From an uncultured Caryophanales bacterium (lineage in GTDB: Bacteria > Bacillota_I > Bacilli_A > Acholeplasmatales > Anaeroplasmataceae): 35,661 bases of DNA. Under the pieces are notes generated by a model. The model saw only the letters and a program-made list of their open reading frames with translations. It did not search any database and was not told the DNA's origin. The first letter of the stretch is position 1, and each line of letters opens with the position of its first letter. Positions 9,013-17,115 of the stretch are shown one piece after another. The translations under genes were made by a program, and so were the position numbers. The stretch spans positions 1 through 35,661 of the forward strand of contig CAMJFY010000014.1 in assembly GCA_946405105.1 (NCBI GenBank), given 5' to 3'.

Positions 9013-9455
9013 TAAATCATCTCCTCGTATTTTTTATATCTACCAATACCTTCAATTTCAATTACTCTATCATTTTCATTGATTCTATTAATTTTAATAT
9101 TTAAATATTCATTAGGTAATATATCATCAATTTGATGTGGCCACTCAATTGCGCAAACACCATCTCCTTCGATATATTCTTCTAAGTCAAAATCATTATT
9201 TAAACCATCTAATCTATAAAGATCTAAATGATAAAATTTAACATTATCACCCATATATTCTTTAACAATTGTAAATGTTGGTGAATTAATAATCTTTTTA
9301 ACTCCTAATGCTTCTCCAATACCTTTAGCAATATGAGTTTTACCAGCACCTAAATCGCCTGTAAGTAATAATACATCTCCAGCCTTTAATAGCTTACCTA
9401 TTCTTTTACCTACTAATATTGTATTTTCAGTTGAGGATGAATTAATCTTTATCAT
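9012..9455 (-). CDS. tsaE: t6A biosynthesis ATPase TsaE
   Basis: A 147-residue P-loop ATPase of the TsaE/YjeE family, needed for multiple turnover of the TsaB-TsaD complex. Walker A GDLGAGKT is at about 33-40, followed by the family-typical NSPTFTIVKEY (about 57-67) and FYHLDLYRL. It is the first gene of the operon, with SD AAGGAG. Confidence 0.95.
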   Translation of the reverse strand: MIKINSSSTENTILVGKRIGKLLKAGDVLLLTGDLGAGKTHIAKGIGEALGVKKIINSPTFTIVKEYMGDNVKFYHLDLYRLDGLNNDFDLEEYIEGDGVCAIEWPHQIDDILPNEYLNIKINRINENDRVIEIEGIGRYKKYEEMI

Positions 9456-9479
9456 TTCTAATCTCCTTTTGACTTACTT

Positions 9480-9508
9480 ATTATAATACAAATTATTATA
9501 ATAATAAA
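9480..9508 (-). promoter_or_regulatory. Possible promoter of the t6A operon
   Basis: The minus strand has a consensus -10 TATAAT (9480-9485) about 25 bases before the tsaE start. The best -35 at a 17-base spacer is the weak TTTATT (9503-9508). The location is right, but the AT-rich background makes the -35 uncertain. Confidence 0.4.
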
Positions 9509-9513
9509 CATTT

Positions 9514-9556
9514 TAATAAAAATAAAAGGGCTAAACCGTTTTTTATAGGTTTAGCC
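9514..9556 (-). terminator. Terminator after the G3E GTPase operon
   Basis: A 9-bp stem (GGCTAAACC at 9548-9556 in plus-strand complement, partner 9529-9537) with a ten-base loop is followed on the minus strand by CTTTTATTTTTATT. It separates the metal GTPase operon from the t6A operon. Confidence 0.85.
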
Positions 9557-9563
9557 TAATTAT

Positions 9564-10496
9564 CTACATTCCTAATGTTTTATCCTTTTCTGGTTTTAAA
9601 ACTGTAATATTTTTAGCATGAAGCATTACTACCTCTTCACCTGCTAATTTAGAGAATTCTCTTGTTACTGTGCATTCTAGATATATACAGTCACCAACCT
9701 TAACATTGGCATTGCAATCATTTCTTAGTTCATATCCTAAGAATTGTACATCGTTTTCGCAACATACCATTACATTTCTTCCAATAACAATTGATTCTGG
9801 AGTTATATCTCTAACAAATGTTTTAAACTTAAATACCTTATTAAAGTATTTTTCGTAATTATCATATACATCTGTATACCAAGTTGGATAAACATCTTCT
9901 TCAAATTGAATTTCATCCTTCTTTAAATCATATGGTAAATCCTCATCTAGCATTGTTGTAAGGCTTCCATTTGCCATTTCGAATGCAATTTGAGTTTGTT
10001 GATTAATACCTCTTATTTGACGTCTATATTGGCCTAATTCATTAATGCCTTCACATCTATTAAATACAACTAAAGATGAATACTTTAGCATAGATGAGAA
10101 TACATTTTTCATGTTATTAAACATTACCTTAAAGGTGCTAGCATCAATTAATGTAATTTGTTGATAAATTACCATATAGCGTGGAAAATCTTGTTTGTCT
10201 ATATCAAAGAAGCTATTATATTCAATAACATATCTATCAGCCATATAACGCTTATCAAGCTTTTTCATATAGTCTTCAGTAAAATCATCTTGGCTTTCAA
10301 CATATTCTACATGAACTCCATATTTCTTACACCATTCTTCATCGTATTCAACTTCACCTTGTTCACATACAACAATTACAGTGGTGTCATTTTGATATTC
10401 TTTATTATTTTCAACAATTTCTTTAATTAAGCTTGTTTTTCCACATTCAAGGAAACCATTAATTAAAAATAGTGGAACTTCCTTCACGTTTAACAC
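9564..10496 (-). CDS. Divergent G3E (CobW-like) GTPase with DUF1980-like C-terminal region
   Basis: A 310-residue protein. The N-terminal part resembles the CobW/COG0523 GTPases: P-loop NGFLECGKTS at about 13-22 and NRCE around 146-149, where NKxD would be expected. The CxCC zinc motif of COG0523 proteins is missing. The C-terminal part (about 225-300), with GRNVMVCCENDVQFLGY and KVGDCIYLECTV, recalls the C-terminal domain of DUF1980/TIGR03943 (YcgQ) proteins, which usually occur beside, not fused to, a CobW protein and a permease. That resemblance is from memory and is inference. It starts three bases after the stop of the His-rich CobW gene, so the two are cotranscribed and probably cooperate in metal handling. 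No YcgR-type permease is adjacent. Confidence 0.65.
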   Translation of the reverse strand: MLNVKEVPLFLINGFLECGKTSLIKEIVENNKEYQNDTTVIVVCEQGEVEYDEEWCKKYGVHVEYVESQDDFTEDYMKKLDKRYMADRYVIEYNSFFDIDKQDFPRYMVIYQQITLIDASTFKVMFNNMKNVFSSMLKYSSLVVFNRCEGINELGQYRRQIRGINQQTQIAFEMANGSLTTMLDEDLPYDLKKDEIQFEEDVYPTWYTDVYDNYEKYFNKVFKFKTFVRDITPESIVIGRNVMVCCENDVQFLGYELRNDCNANVKVGDCIYLECTVTREFSKLAGEEVVMLHAKNITVLKPEKDKTLGM

Positions 10497-10499
10497 CTC

Positions 10500-11612
10500 T
10501 TAGAATAATTTTTTAATATCATCTGTATTAATATGAGAACCTATTACTACAATCTTTCCTACAGGGATTGCCTTAGATTCTTCTACAGAAACCTCTTCTG
10601 GAGTTAGGTTAAATACATACCACTTATTGTCAGTTCCTTGGATAATACCCTTAGATCTAACAATAACACCATATTTACCTTCTGCCATATCATTTAATAA
10701 AGCCTTTAATGAATTAATATCATATTTCTTTACTGTCTCAATACCACAAGATGCGAAAACCTCATCTGCATCATGTCCATGATGGTGGTGATGATGGCAT
10801 TCACACTCAGGATCGTCACATTCTTCTCCGTCATGGTGATGGTGATGGTGGTGATGTTCATGTTCGTCGTCATCATCGTCTTCGTCTTCTTCATCGTGGT
10901 GGTGATGATGTTCATGATCATGGTCATGATGATGGTGGCAGCTACAATTTGGATCATCGCATTCATCATCGTCATCATCATCGTGATGATGTTCTAATAA
11001 TGATTTATCAATTAAATTAATATCAAAGCCTTCATATGCTTTTAATAAATCTTCATCATTTAAATCTTTAATAGGTGTTGTTACAACAACACACTTCTCA
11101 TTATGCTTTCTAACTATTTCTAATGCTTGAACAACTGTTTCTTCCTTAGAAATGTCAGTTCTAGATAGAATTACTGTTTGAGCATTTTCAATTTGGTCAA
11201 CAAAGAATTCACCAAAATTCTTATCATACATTTTAGCTTTTTTAGCATCAACCATACATACTAATGAATTGATATTATCTTCTAAACCTGCTGATTTAAC
11301 AGCCTTAATAATATCAGATAATTTACCAACTCCTGATGGTTCAATTAAGATTCTATCTGGCTTCATTTGTTTAATTACTTCATTTAATGACTTAGAGAAA
11401 TCACCAACCAAGCTACAACAAATACAACCTTGAGATAATTCCTTGATTTGAATTTTAGCATCATTTAATAAATCAGAATCTACAGAAACCTCTCCATATT
11501 CATTTTCAATTAATACAACCTTTTCATTTTTTAGATGAGTATCTAATAATCTCTTAATGAATGTTGTCTTTCCAGCTCCTAAGAAACCAGAAATAATATC
11601 TATTTTTAACAT
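10500..11612 (-). CDS. COG0523/CobW-family zinc-type metallochaperone GTPase with giant His/Asp/Cys insert
   Basis: A 370-residue G3E GTPase. Walker A GFLGAGKTT is at 9-17, the metal motif GCICC at 62-66, IEPSG at 90-94, and SRTD at 150-153 in the NKxD position. Between the GTPase and the C-terminal CobW domain lies a region (about 208-281) made almost only of His, Asp, Glu and Cys. Within it the unit ECDDPxCxCHHHH occurs twice (about 217-229 and 264-276), so the insert probably grew by duplication. Known relatives deliver zinc or other divalent metals. I place the start at the ATG at 11610-11612, nine bases after AAAGGA; an in-frame GTG and ATG upstream are less well placed. It is first in an operon with the divergent G3E gene. 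Confidence 0.9.
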   Translation of the reverse strand: MLKIDIISGFLGAGKTTFIKRLLDTHLKNEKVVLIENEYGEVSVDSDLLNDAKIQIKELSQGCICCSLVGDFSKSLNEVIKQMKPDRILIEPSGVGKLSDIIKAVKSAGLEDNINSLVCMVDAKKAKMYDKNFGEFFVDQIENAQTVILSRTDISKEETVVQALEIVRKHNEKCVVVTTPIKDLNDEDLLKAYEGFDINLIDKSLLEHHHDDDDDDECDDPNCSCHHHHDHDHEHHHHHDEEDEDDDDDEHEHHHHHHHHDGEECDDPECECHHHHHHGHDADEVFASCGIETVKKYDINSLKALLNDMAEGKYGVIVRSKGIIQGTDNKWYVFNLTPEEVSVEESKAIPVGKIVVIGSHINTDDIKKLF

Positions 11613-11637
11613 ATTAATCATTCCTTTCACATAGCAT

Positions 11638-11667
11638 ATTATACTCTTTTTTTATTGTTAAAACAAT
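11638..11667 (-). promoter_or_regulatory. Promoter of the CobW operon with palindrome over the -35
   Basis: The minus strand has -10 TATAAT (11638-11643) and -35 TTGTTT (11661-11666) with a 17-base spacer. A 14-base palindrome, ATTGTTTTAACAAT with 6-base arms (11654-11667), covers the -35. It does not look like a Zur or Fur box; the regulator is unknown. Confidence 0.5.
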
Positions 11668-11702
11668 AAAAGAAAAATGTTAAAGATTTCACTTTAACAT
11701 TT
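11664..11702 (-). terminator. Terminator after the 276-aa membrane protein
   Basis: An 11-bp stem (arms 11675-11685 and 11692-11702, six-base loop) is followed by TCTTTTATT on the minus strand. Its T-tract abuts the palindrome of the next promoter. Confidence 0.85.
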
Positions 11703-11714
11703 TATCTTAATTTA

Positions 11715-12545
11715 TTACTTAATTATCTCTTTTAATATAGGAATATTATCTTTATTAGATATCTTATATACTAAATAACAGGTTCTTGATTTTTCTCTAT
11801 AAAACCAATCATAATATTCTATTTTGCCACTATCAAAATCATACGTTACTATTATTGAATATTCTTCAGCATTTAAATGTAGATATATTGTATCTTCCCA
11901 TATAGAATAATTGAAAAATCTTATTTCTATATAATCATTAATATATAATAATAAATCATTTCTATTAAGATTTCTATTATTTATTGTTTTTGTTTTATTT
12001 GTTTTCTTATCTTCAATTGATAATGTAGTTGTTTTATATTCAGTTGTTGCGGTAATTGAATACCTATTTCCATCTTTAGCTATATAATAATCTTCTTTTG
12101 TTATTGTAGATAATGTATCATCAATAACATTATATGAATAATATGTTTCTAAATATCTAAAATAAATTATATTATCTTTTAAGAATAATGATCCGTGATT
12201 AACGTTATTAATATCATCTAACGATAATTCTTTTGTATTTTCATTATCAACATAATAATATTTATTATCCTTTTGATATATTATATGATTATCGTCAATC
12301 CATAATATATCGTTTTCATATTCATATAATTCATTATCATAATAAACATTGCCGTAATCTGAATATATTATATTAGTGCTATGAGAATACTTTTTAAGTT
12401 TTTTATTAATTCTATCATTAGTACTTATATCAGTATACTCGAATAAAGAAAACAACCCCCATAAAAATAATACAACGATACTAATAATTAATATTGGAGT
12501 GAAAATACCGCCAATAATAATCCAAGTTTTTGCTTTTTTACTCAT
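11715..12545 (-). CDS. Membrane-anchored protein of unknown function, paralog of the upstream gene
   Basis: A 276-residue protein without a family I can name. After MSKKAK, residues about 8-33 form one transmembrane segment, and the rest should be outside the cell. The outer part is rich in Tyr, Asn and Asp and consists of short strands such as IIYSDYGNVYYDNELYEY and HIIYQKDNKYYYVD, suggesting a small beta-propeller-like or repeat beta fold. It shares order and motifs with the preceding gene: YYIAKDGNRYSI against YYIIKNGKNYDV, and DTIYLHLNAEEYSII with IEYYDW against DDIYLNMNYKEICII with YELYDW. The two are tandem paralogs, separated by 9 bases. A terminator follows. Confidence 0.7.
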   Translation of the reverse strand: MSKKAKTWIIIGGIFTPILIISIVVLFLWGLFSLFEYTDISTNDRINKKLKKYSHSTNIIYSDYGNVYYDNELYEYENDILWIDDNHIIYQKDNKYYYVDNENTKELSLDDINNVNHGSLFLKDNIIYFRYLETYYSYNVIDDTLSTITKEDYYIAKDGNRYSITATTEYKTTTLSIEDKKTNKTKTINNRNLNRNDLLLYINDYIEIRFFNYSIWEDTIYLHLNAEEYSIIVTYDFDSGKIEYYDWFYREKSRTCYLVYKISNKDNIPILKEIIK

Positions 12546-12554
12546 AATAACCTC

Positions 12555-13415
12555 CTACAATATAAAATATTTATTTATAATAGAGGGTGATTGATCATTT
12601 AACATAATATAAAAATTAATGTTCTTATAATTATAATCAAAATCATGAACGAATCTATTCCAATCGTATAATTCATAACTATTTGTAATAAAGTTATAGC
12701 GAATTATAATACATATTTCCTTGTAATTCATATTCAAATATATATCATCTCCAACCATTTTATAATCTAAAATTTCAAATGACATTAATTGAAGTTCTGA
12801 CGAAAACGATGGCTGACTAGCAATGTCTTCTAAACTAATCACTTTATTTTCATAAGATAAATTATTGTATATTATAACTTTTTTTTGGCTTTTCGAAACA
12901 TCATAATTTTTTCCGTTTTTAATAATGTAATACTTTTCTTTATATATTTCTTCTTCTATATCAGTAATTAGGTTATATTGGTAATACTTATTAAGGACTG
13001 AAGAATAAATCATTTCGTCTTCCATAATTATAGAGTCATAACTGCCACTAATACTCTTTATATCAATGTTCTTAACGCGTCCACTATAATATGAAATCGA
13101 ATATTTACTATTAATTATATCGTAAGAGAAAATGTAATCATCACCGATAGATAGAATTTTATACCCGGTGCCTATTGACGCCATCTTATTATAATTAATC
13201 AAGTAATCTTCATAAGAAAACAATAATCTTTGGCTATGTTGATATAAACATAAAGAATTCTCGATTTGTTCCATATTTGTTTTATCCTTTACACCTTTGT
13301 TTTGTGAATCCCTAAGTGAAATAATAATAAACAAAAACACAGCAAAAAGAAATAAAATATATAATATAAAAACGACATGCCAAATAACCACTATAGTAAT
13401 ATAACGCTTTTTCAT
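12555..13415 (-). CDS. Membrane-anchored protein of unknown function, paralog of the downstream gene
   Basis: A 286-residue protein. Residues about 5-34 form a long hydrophobic segment; the remainder is predicted extracytoplasmic and built of short Tyr-rich strands (YIFSYDIINSKYSISYYSG, YYIIKNGKNYDV, DDIYLNMNYKE). It clearly resembles the next gene in topology, length and several motifs, but the two have diverged strongly, so the duplication is old. The SD is AAGGTG. It follows the stop of a possible 19-codon ORF by ten bases. The genes could sense or bind something at the surface, but nothing in the sequence says what. Confidence 0.7.
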   Translation of the reverse strand: MKKRYITIVVIWHVVFILYILFLFAVFLFIIISLRDSQNKGVKDKTNMEQIENSLCLYQHSQRLLFSYEDYLINYNKMASIGTGYKILSIGDDYIFSYDIINSKYSISYYSGRVKNIDIKSISGSYDSIIMEDEMIYSSVLNKYYQYNLITDIEEEIYKEKYYIIKNGKNYDVSKSQKKVIIYNNLSYENKVISLEDIASQPSFSSELQLMSFEILDYKMVGDDIYLNMNYKEICIIIRYNFITNSYELYDWNRFVHDFDYNYKNINFYIMLNDQSPSIINKYFIL

Positions 13416-13425
13416 ATAATCACCT

Positions 13426-13485
13426 TTATTTTACACTAAACTTATTATTTATTAAATAATTACCACTGGAGTATTTTTTATCCAT
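13426..13485 (-). CDS. Possible 19-codon leader peptide ORF
   Basis: A short ORF, MDKKYSSGNYLINNKFSVK, with an excellent SD (GGGAGG ending seven bases before the ATG). It stops ten bases before the 286-aa gene. It is too short to judge by composition. It may be a translated leader that couples translation of the two membrane proteins, a tiny peptide, or an accident around a ribosome binding site. Its sequence resembles no leader I know. Confidence 0.35.
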   Translation of the reverse strand: MDKKYSSGNYLINNKFSVK

Positions 13486-13556
13486 ACATGTACCTCCCAT
13501 ATTTTATTTATAATGCATCGTAAATCTACTTTCATTATAACATATTAATCTTTGAT

Positions 13557-13591
13557 TAAAAGAAAAAGTGCTTGAAATAAATCAAGCACTT
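13557..13591 (-). terminator. Terminator after the TIR-TPR gene
   Basis: A 10-bp perfect stem, AAGTGCTTGA with TCAAGCACTT (arms 13566-13575 and 13582-13591, six-base loop), is followed by TTTCTTTT on the minus strand. Confidence 0.92.
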
Positions 13592-13596
13592 AATTA

Positions 13597-14763
13597 TTAT
13601 TCTTCAGTTTTTGTTTCTTCAGTTACTGGAGCAGGTGCAGGTTGTGCAGCTGGTCTTACAATCTTTTTAACTGGTTGAGCAGCAGCTGGTTTTGCAGCAG
13701 GCTTAGCAACTGTGTGTCCTTGAGCACCCATTTGGCGTTTCTTTCTTTCTTCGTATAATTGACGAATTCTCTTAATATTTCTAATACATTCAGCAGCTCT
13801 AGTACCATCACCGATAGCCTTATAGTATTGTAATGCAGCAGCATAGTTCTTTCTAGCTAATAATCTATCTGCAGCTTTTGTTAATTTTTCTCTAGCTCTT
13901 TCCTTAGAAGAATCTGATGTATATTTTTCATATAATACTTGGCAATATAAGTCATATCCTTCTTTTGTTCTTCTCTTTGAAGAATCATAGCTCCAAGAAG
14001 ATTCATATAAGTAACCTAAGTTATATAATGCATCTGGATTTTTTAAAGCAATTGCTTGTTTTAAATATCTTTCAGCAAACTCTAGGTTCTTAGTTTGAGT
14101 ATATAAATATCCTAGGTTGTTACAAATAACACCTTGGCTATCCTCATCAGATACACCGATAGATGCCTTAGTATCTAGTGGTAAACAAATTGAATAATAG
14201 TTGATTGCTCTATCTGCATCCATTAGGTTTGCATAAGCATCAGCGATTCTTTCCTTTACCTCAAGATCATGAATCTTGAATAATTTAATTAAAATACCTA
14301 AGCTCCATACATAACTTTCTTGGTTGAAATATAAGAACGCAAGCTTTCTATATTTCTTTCTATTATACCAATGAACCTTTGCCTTGTTATAACCACCAGC
14401 AACGATCTGACAAATATCGTTTGCTAATGCTTCAATTGGATATCCTTCAACTAATTCAATTTCATTTAATGGATAAGTTGTTTGATATGTAGCCTTTGCA
14501 GCGTAGCAGCAAATGATTTGGCATTTCTTCTTTGCTTTCTTGATTTCAGCTAGATAATCACCATAATCGAATTCATCTGAAATGTGTAAAATAATTAAAC
14601 CACATGAATCCTTTAAATCTTTGATGATATCAGAATCATAGTCTTCACCTTTTTCAAATTTATGAACTTCAACATGTTTAGATTCCTCTAATATTTCAGC
14701 AAGATAATTAGCATTTTCTTCATCTTGTGATAAATATACGAGAGTAACATAATTTGTTTTCAT
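13597..14763 (-). CDS. TIR-like domain plus TPR/Sel1-type repeat protein
   Basis: A 388-residue cytoplasmic protein. Residues 1-120 look like a TIR or flavodoxin-like fold: VTLVYLSQDEENANYLAEIL, then GLIILHISDEF and DYLAEIKKA (about 55-77), where Glu73 falls where the catalytic Glu of NADase TIR domains would be. Residues about 130-335 are helical TPR-like repeats, such as VICNNLGYLYTQTKNLEFAERYLKQAI (shown in parts: NNLGYLY, AERYLKQA) and DALYNLGYLYE. The tail (about 345-388) is rich in Ala, Pro, Lys and Glu and probably disordered. It is monocistronic, with its own promoter, an AGGAGGT SD and a terminator. The TIR assignment is inference; a receiver-like or plain Rossmann fold is the main alternative. 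Confidence 0.6.
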   Translation of the reverse strand: MKTNYVTLVYLSQDEENANYLAEILEESKHVEVHKFEKGEDYDSDIIKDLKDSCGLIILHISDEFDYGDYLAEIKKAKKKCQIICCYAAKATYQTTYPLNEIELVEGYPIEALANDICQIVAGGYNKAKVHWYNRKKYRKLAFLYFNQESYVWSLGILIKLFKIHDLEVKERIADAYANLMDADRAINYYSICLPLDTKASIGVSDEDSQGVICNNLGYLYTQTKNLEFAERYLKQAIALKNPDALYNLGYLYESSWSYDSSKRRTKEGYDLYCQVLYEKYTSDSSKERAREKLTKAADRLLARKNYAAALQYYKAIGDGTRAAECIRNIKRIRQLYEERKKRQMGAQGHTVAKPAAKPAAAQPVKKIVRPAAQPAPAPVTEETKTEE

Positions 14764-14827
14764 ATATTATACCTCCTAAATGTACTTCAATCGTTCTCGA
14801 CATAATATAGTCGCTATCTATATGAGC

Positions 14828-14857
14828 ATTATATCATACTTTTTTAATTACTTTCAA
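14828..14857 (-). promoter_or_regulatory. Promoter of the TIR-TPR gene
   Basis: The minus strand has -35 TTGAAA (14852-14857), an 18-base spacer and -10 TATAAT (14828-14833). The predicted leader is about 60 bases. Confidence 0.75.
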
Positions 14858-14874
14858 TTGTTTATAATGATTTT

Positions 14875-16269
14875 TTATGTTATTTTTTCACTTTTTTCCT
14901 CATTTATAGCCATTTTTGGGATCTCTTCGGTGTTTGGAGTTCTTATCATGAAGATAACAATAAACACTGCACTTATAGCTGATGCTATGACATCAGATAG
15001 TGGTTGAGCTATTTCTATAGCTAGATAACCTATACCAGAATTATTCAAAATTAATAATGCCGGAATAAAAACTGCACCACTTCTTAGTGTAGATAAAATT
15101 GAAGCTACTAAGTTCTTTCTAATACTTTGAAAAAGCATATTTGCTACGACACTAATAGGTAAGAAAATAACACCAATTGAATAATATCTTAATGCCACTG
15201 TACCTAGATCTATGACCTCCTGCTTTTTTTGAAAAAGCCATATTATTCTATCTGGAATAATTAATCCAAATACTGCTAAAAATCCTACAACAGCAAGCGA
15301 TAATAATAATGTTACATATACACCCTTTTTAACTCTAGAATAATCCTTTACACCATAATTAAATGCTGCGACAGGTTGAAATCCTTGTCCAATTCCAAGG
15401 CCTGTACACATAATAAGATTAGAATATCTATTAACAACACTCATTGCAGCAACTGCTGCATCTCCATAAGGCTTAATAAAATTATTTAAAACGCCATGAG
15501 AAACTGAAGTTAATCCTTGTCTTAATAATGATGGAAGGCCTCCTCTAAATATATTTAAATGAACACTAAAATTAAATGAGAATAGCTTAATACTAATTCT
15601 TCCTTGAGCTGATCTCATATAAAGTATAAATAATATTAAAAAGCTAATAATTTGAGATATACCTGTTGACATTCCTGCACCAAATACACCAAGATGCATT
15701 ACATTAATAAAAATATAATCACCAAAGATATTTAAAAATGCTCCTGTAACAAGACCAATCATCGCATAAAATGCTTTTCCTTCATATCTAAGATTATTGT
15801 TAATAATTAATGAGCCAATTAAAAATGGAGATGATACTAATACCCATATTCCATAATCTCTGGCATAAGGTAATACTGTCTCTGAGCTACCTAATAATGT
15901 CATTAATGGATTAATGAAAATAATACCAAATGTTAACAATAAAAAACCTATTATAAATCCATTAAAAAAAGCTGTAGAAACATAAATAGATGCACCTTTG
16001 ATATCCCTATCAGCAAGCTTTTTTGCCACATATGTACCAGAACCATGACCTAACATAAACGCGAATGCTTGAATAATAGCTTGCAATGTAAACAAAATAC
16101 CTGTTGCGGCCTGTGGTGCTTCTCCTAATGTTCCAACGAAATAGGTGTCAACTGCATTATATATATTTGTAATCAGCATTGAAATTGTTGTTGGTATTGC
16201 CAATAAAACAATTAGCTTCAATACTGGTGTATATTTCATTTTATTATAATATGCTTCTGATTTTTCCAT
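14875..16269 (-). CDS. MATE-family multidrug/Na+ efflux transporter
   Basis: A 464-residue polytopic membrane protein with about 12 hydrophobic helices, the usual MATE length. Hallmarks are LAIPTTISMLITNIYNAVDTYFVG near the N-terminus (TNIYNAVDTYFVG) and the second-half repeat with GIGQGFQPVAAFNYG. Related Bacillota proteins export cationic drugs or metabolites by Na+ or H+ antiport. The substrate is unknown. I start it at the ATG at 16267-16269, eight bases after AAGGTGG. An upstream ATG in frame (to 16290) lacks an SD. That SD lies in the stem of the hairpin that follows the permease gene, so expression may depend on how this RNA folds. Confidence 0.92.
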   Translation of the reverse strand: MEKSEAYYNKMKYTPVLKLIVLLAIPTTISMLITNIYNAVDTYFVGTLGEAPQAATGILFTLQAIIQAFAFMLGHGSGTYVAKKLADRDIKGASIYVSTAFFNGFIIGFLLLTFGIIFINPLMTLLGSSETVLPYARDYGIWVLVSSPFLIGSLIINNNLRYEGKAFYAMIGLVTGAFLNIFGDYIFINVMHLGVFGAGMSTGISQIISFLILFILYMRSAQGRISIKLFSFNFSVHLNIFRGGLPSLLRQGLTSVSHGVLNNFIKPYGDAAVAAMSVVNRYSNLIMCTGLGIGQGFQPVAAFNYGVKDYSRVKKGVYVTLLLSLAVVGFLAVFGLIIPDRIIWLFQKKQEVIDLGTVALRYYSIGVIFLPISVVANMLFQSIRKNLVASILSTLRSGAVFIPALLILNNSGIGYLAIEIAQPLSDVIASAISAVFIVIFMIRTPNTEEIPKMAINEEKSEKIT

Positions 16270-16320
16270 AATAAAAGCCACCTTAGTCATATTGTATCAT
16301 AAAAATGATAAGGTGGCTTT
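16270..16320 (-). terminator. Terminator of the ABC importer unit that also sequesters the MATE ribosome binding site
   Basis: Perfect 12-base arms AAAGCCACCTTA and TAAGGTGGCTTT (16274-16285 and 16309-16320) enclose a second hairpin (TATCAT and ATGATA around four bases, 16295-16310). The minus transcript reads TTTTATT after the stem, then the MATE start codon. The SD AAGGTGG (16278-16284) is paired in the stem. Confidence 0.75.
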
Positions 16321-16323
16321 ATT

Positions 16324-17115
16324 TTAATATTCTAGTTCTATTTTTCTTTCTCTATATTTAATCTTTTTGTAAATATACATAGCTAATAAAGGAATTGCCT
16401 CCAATATAACTGATAATATTATTAAAATAATTAAATAACCATATAAATCAGTGTATCCATCATAACTAGATATTTCTACTTTTATTAAATATCCTAATGT
16501 ACTTCTAAAGCTACATAAAAATTCAACTGATAAGCATATTTTAATTCCTATACCAATCGCGTTTAAAAATGCTGATTTACAAGCACTTGCTGAAAGAGGT
16601 AAATATACCTTAAATAATATTTTTAAATTGAATGAAGATGATAGCTTATATACATCTATATATGCTTTATCAATACTACTGATTCCTTGATAAATAGCTT
16701 CATATACAATTGGAACCAAAAATGTTGAAACTGTTAGATATAAAATTAATGTATTTTGTTTATAGAAAACATAAAACAAAATATCAATAATAATAACAAT
16801 TGGAATGAATCTAAACATCATCATTAATGGCTTAAGTATTTTATATACAACATTGAATTTATAAGCAAATACTGCAAAAATTAATGCTGTTACAAATGAA
16901 AATAATAATGTTAATACTACATTCTTTGTAGAATTGAGCATTCCAATCCATGTTTTACCATAAGTTAATTCCTTAAAAAAAGATAAACAAATGTCTGTTA
17001 TATTAGGAAAGAAATACTCGTTAGACTTTATCCACGCAACAATTTGAAATATTAATGCAATAATTATTACTCCAATAATATAATAAATTGCATTTTTAAT
17101 ATATTTATTAATCAT
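16324..17115 (-). CDS. ABC transporter permease, NitT/TauT-type importer
   Basis: A 263-residue inner membrane protein with about six hydrophobic segments, the usual size for BPD_transp_1 permeases of the NitT/TauT/SsuC group. The cytoplasmic coupling loop is recognisable around IDKAYIDVYKLSSSFN and FKVYLPLS (about 150-180). It overlaps the lipoprotein gene by one base (TAATG), so the two are translationally coupled and form one importer. No ABC ATPase is encoded beside them; the next gene is the MATE exporter. The ATPase must come from elsewhere in the genome. The substrate is unknown. Confidence 0.85.
   Translation of the reverse strand: MINKYIKNAIYYIIGVIIIALIFQIVAWIKSNEYFFPNITDICLSFFKELTYGKTWIGMLNSTKNVVLTLLFSFVTALIFAVFAYKFNVVYKILKPLMMMFRFIPIVIIIDILFYVFYKQNTLILYLTVSTFLVPIVYEAIYQGISSIDKAYIDVYKLSSSFNLKILFKVYLPLSASACKSAFLNAIGIGIKICLSVEFLCSFRSTLGYLIKVEISSYDGYTDLYGYLIILIILSVILEAIPLLAMYIYKKIKYRERKIELEY

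Noticed and set aside
10770-10990. Dense short repeats that look like a tandem or CRISPR-like array
   Set aside because: There are no constant repeats separated by unique spacers; the pattern comes from runs of His and Asp codons in frame.
10730-11020. Open reading frames on both strands inside the His-rich region, with Met/Thr-rich or His/Asp/Gly-rich translations
   Set aside because: They are shadows of the repetitive His and Asp codons of the CobW gene, with no ribosome binding site and low-complexity products.
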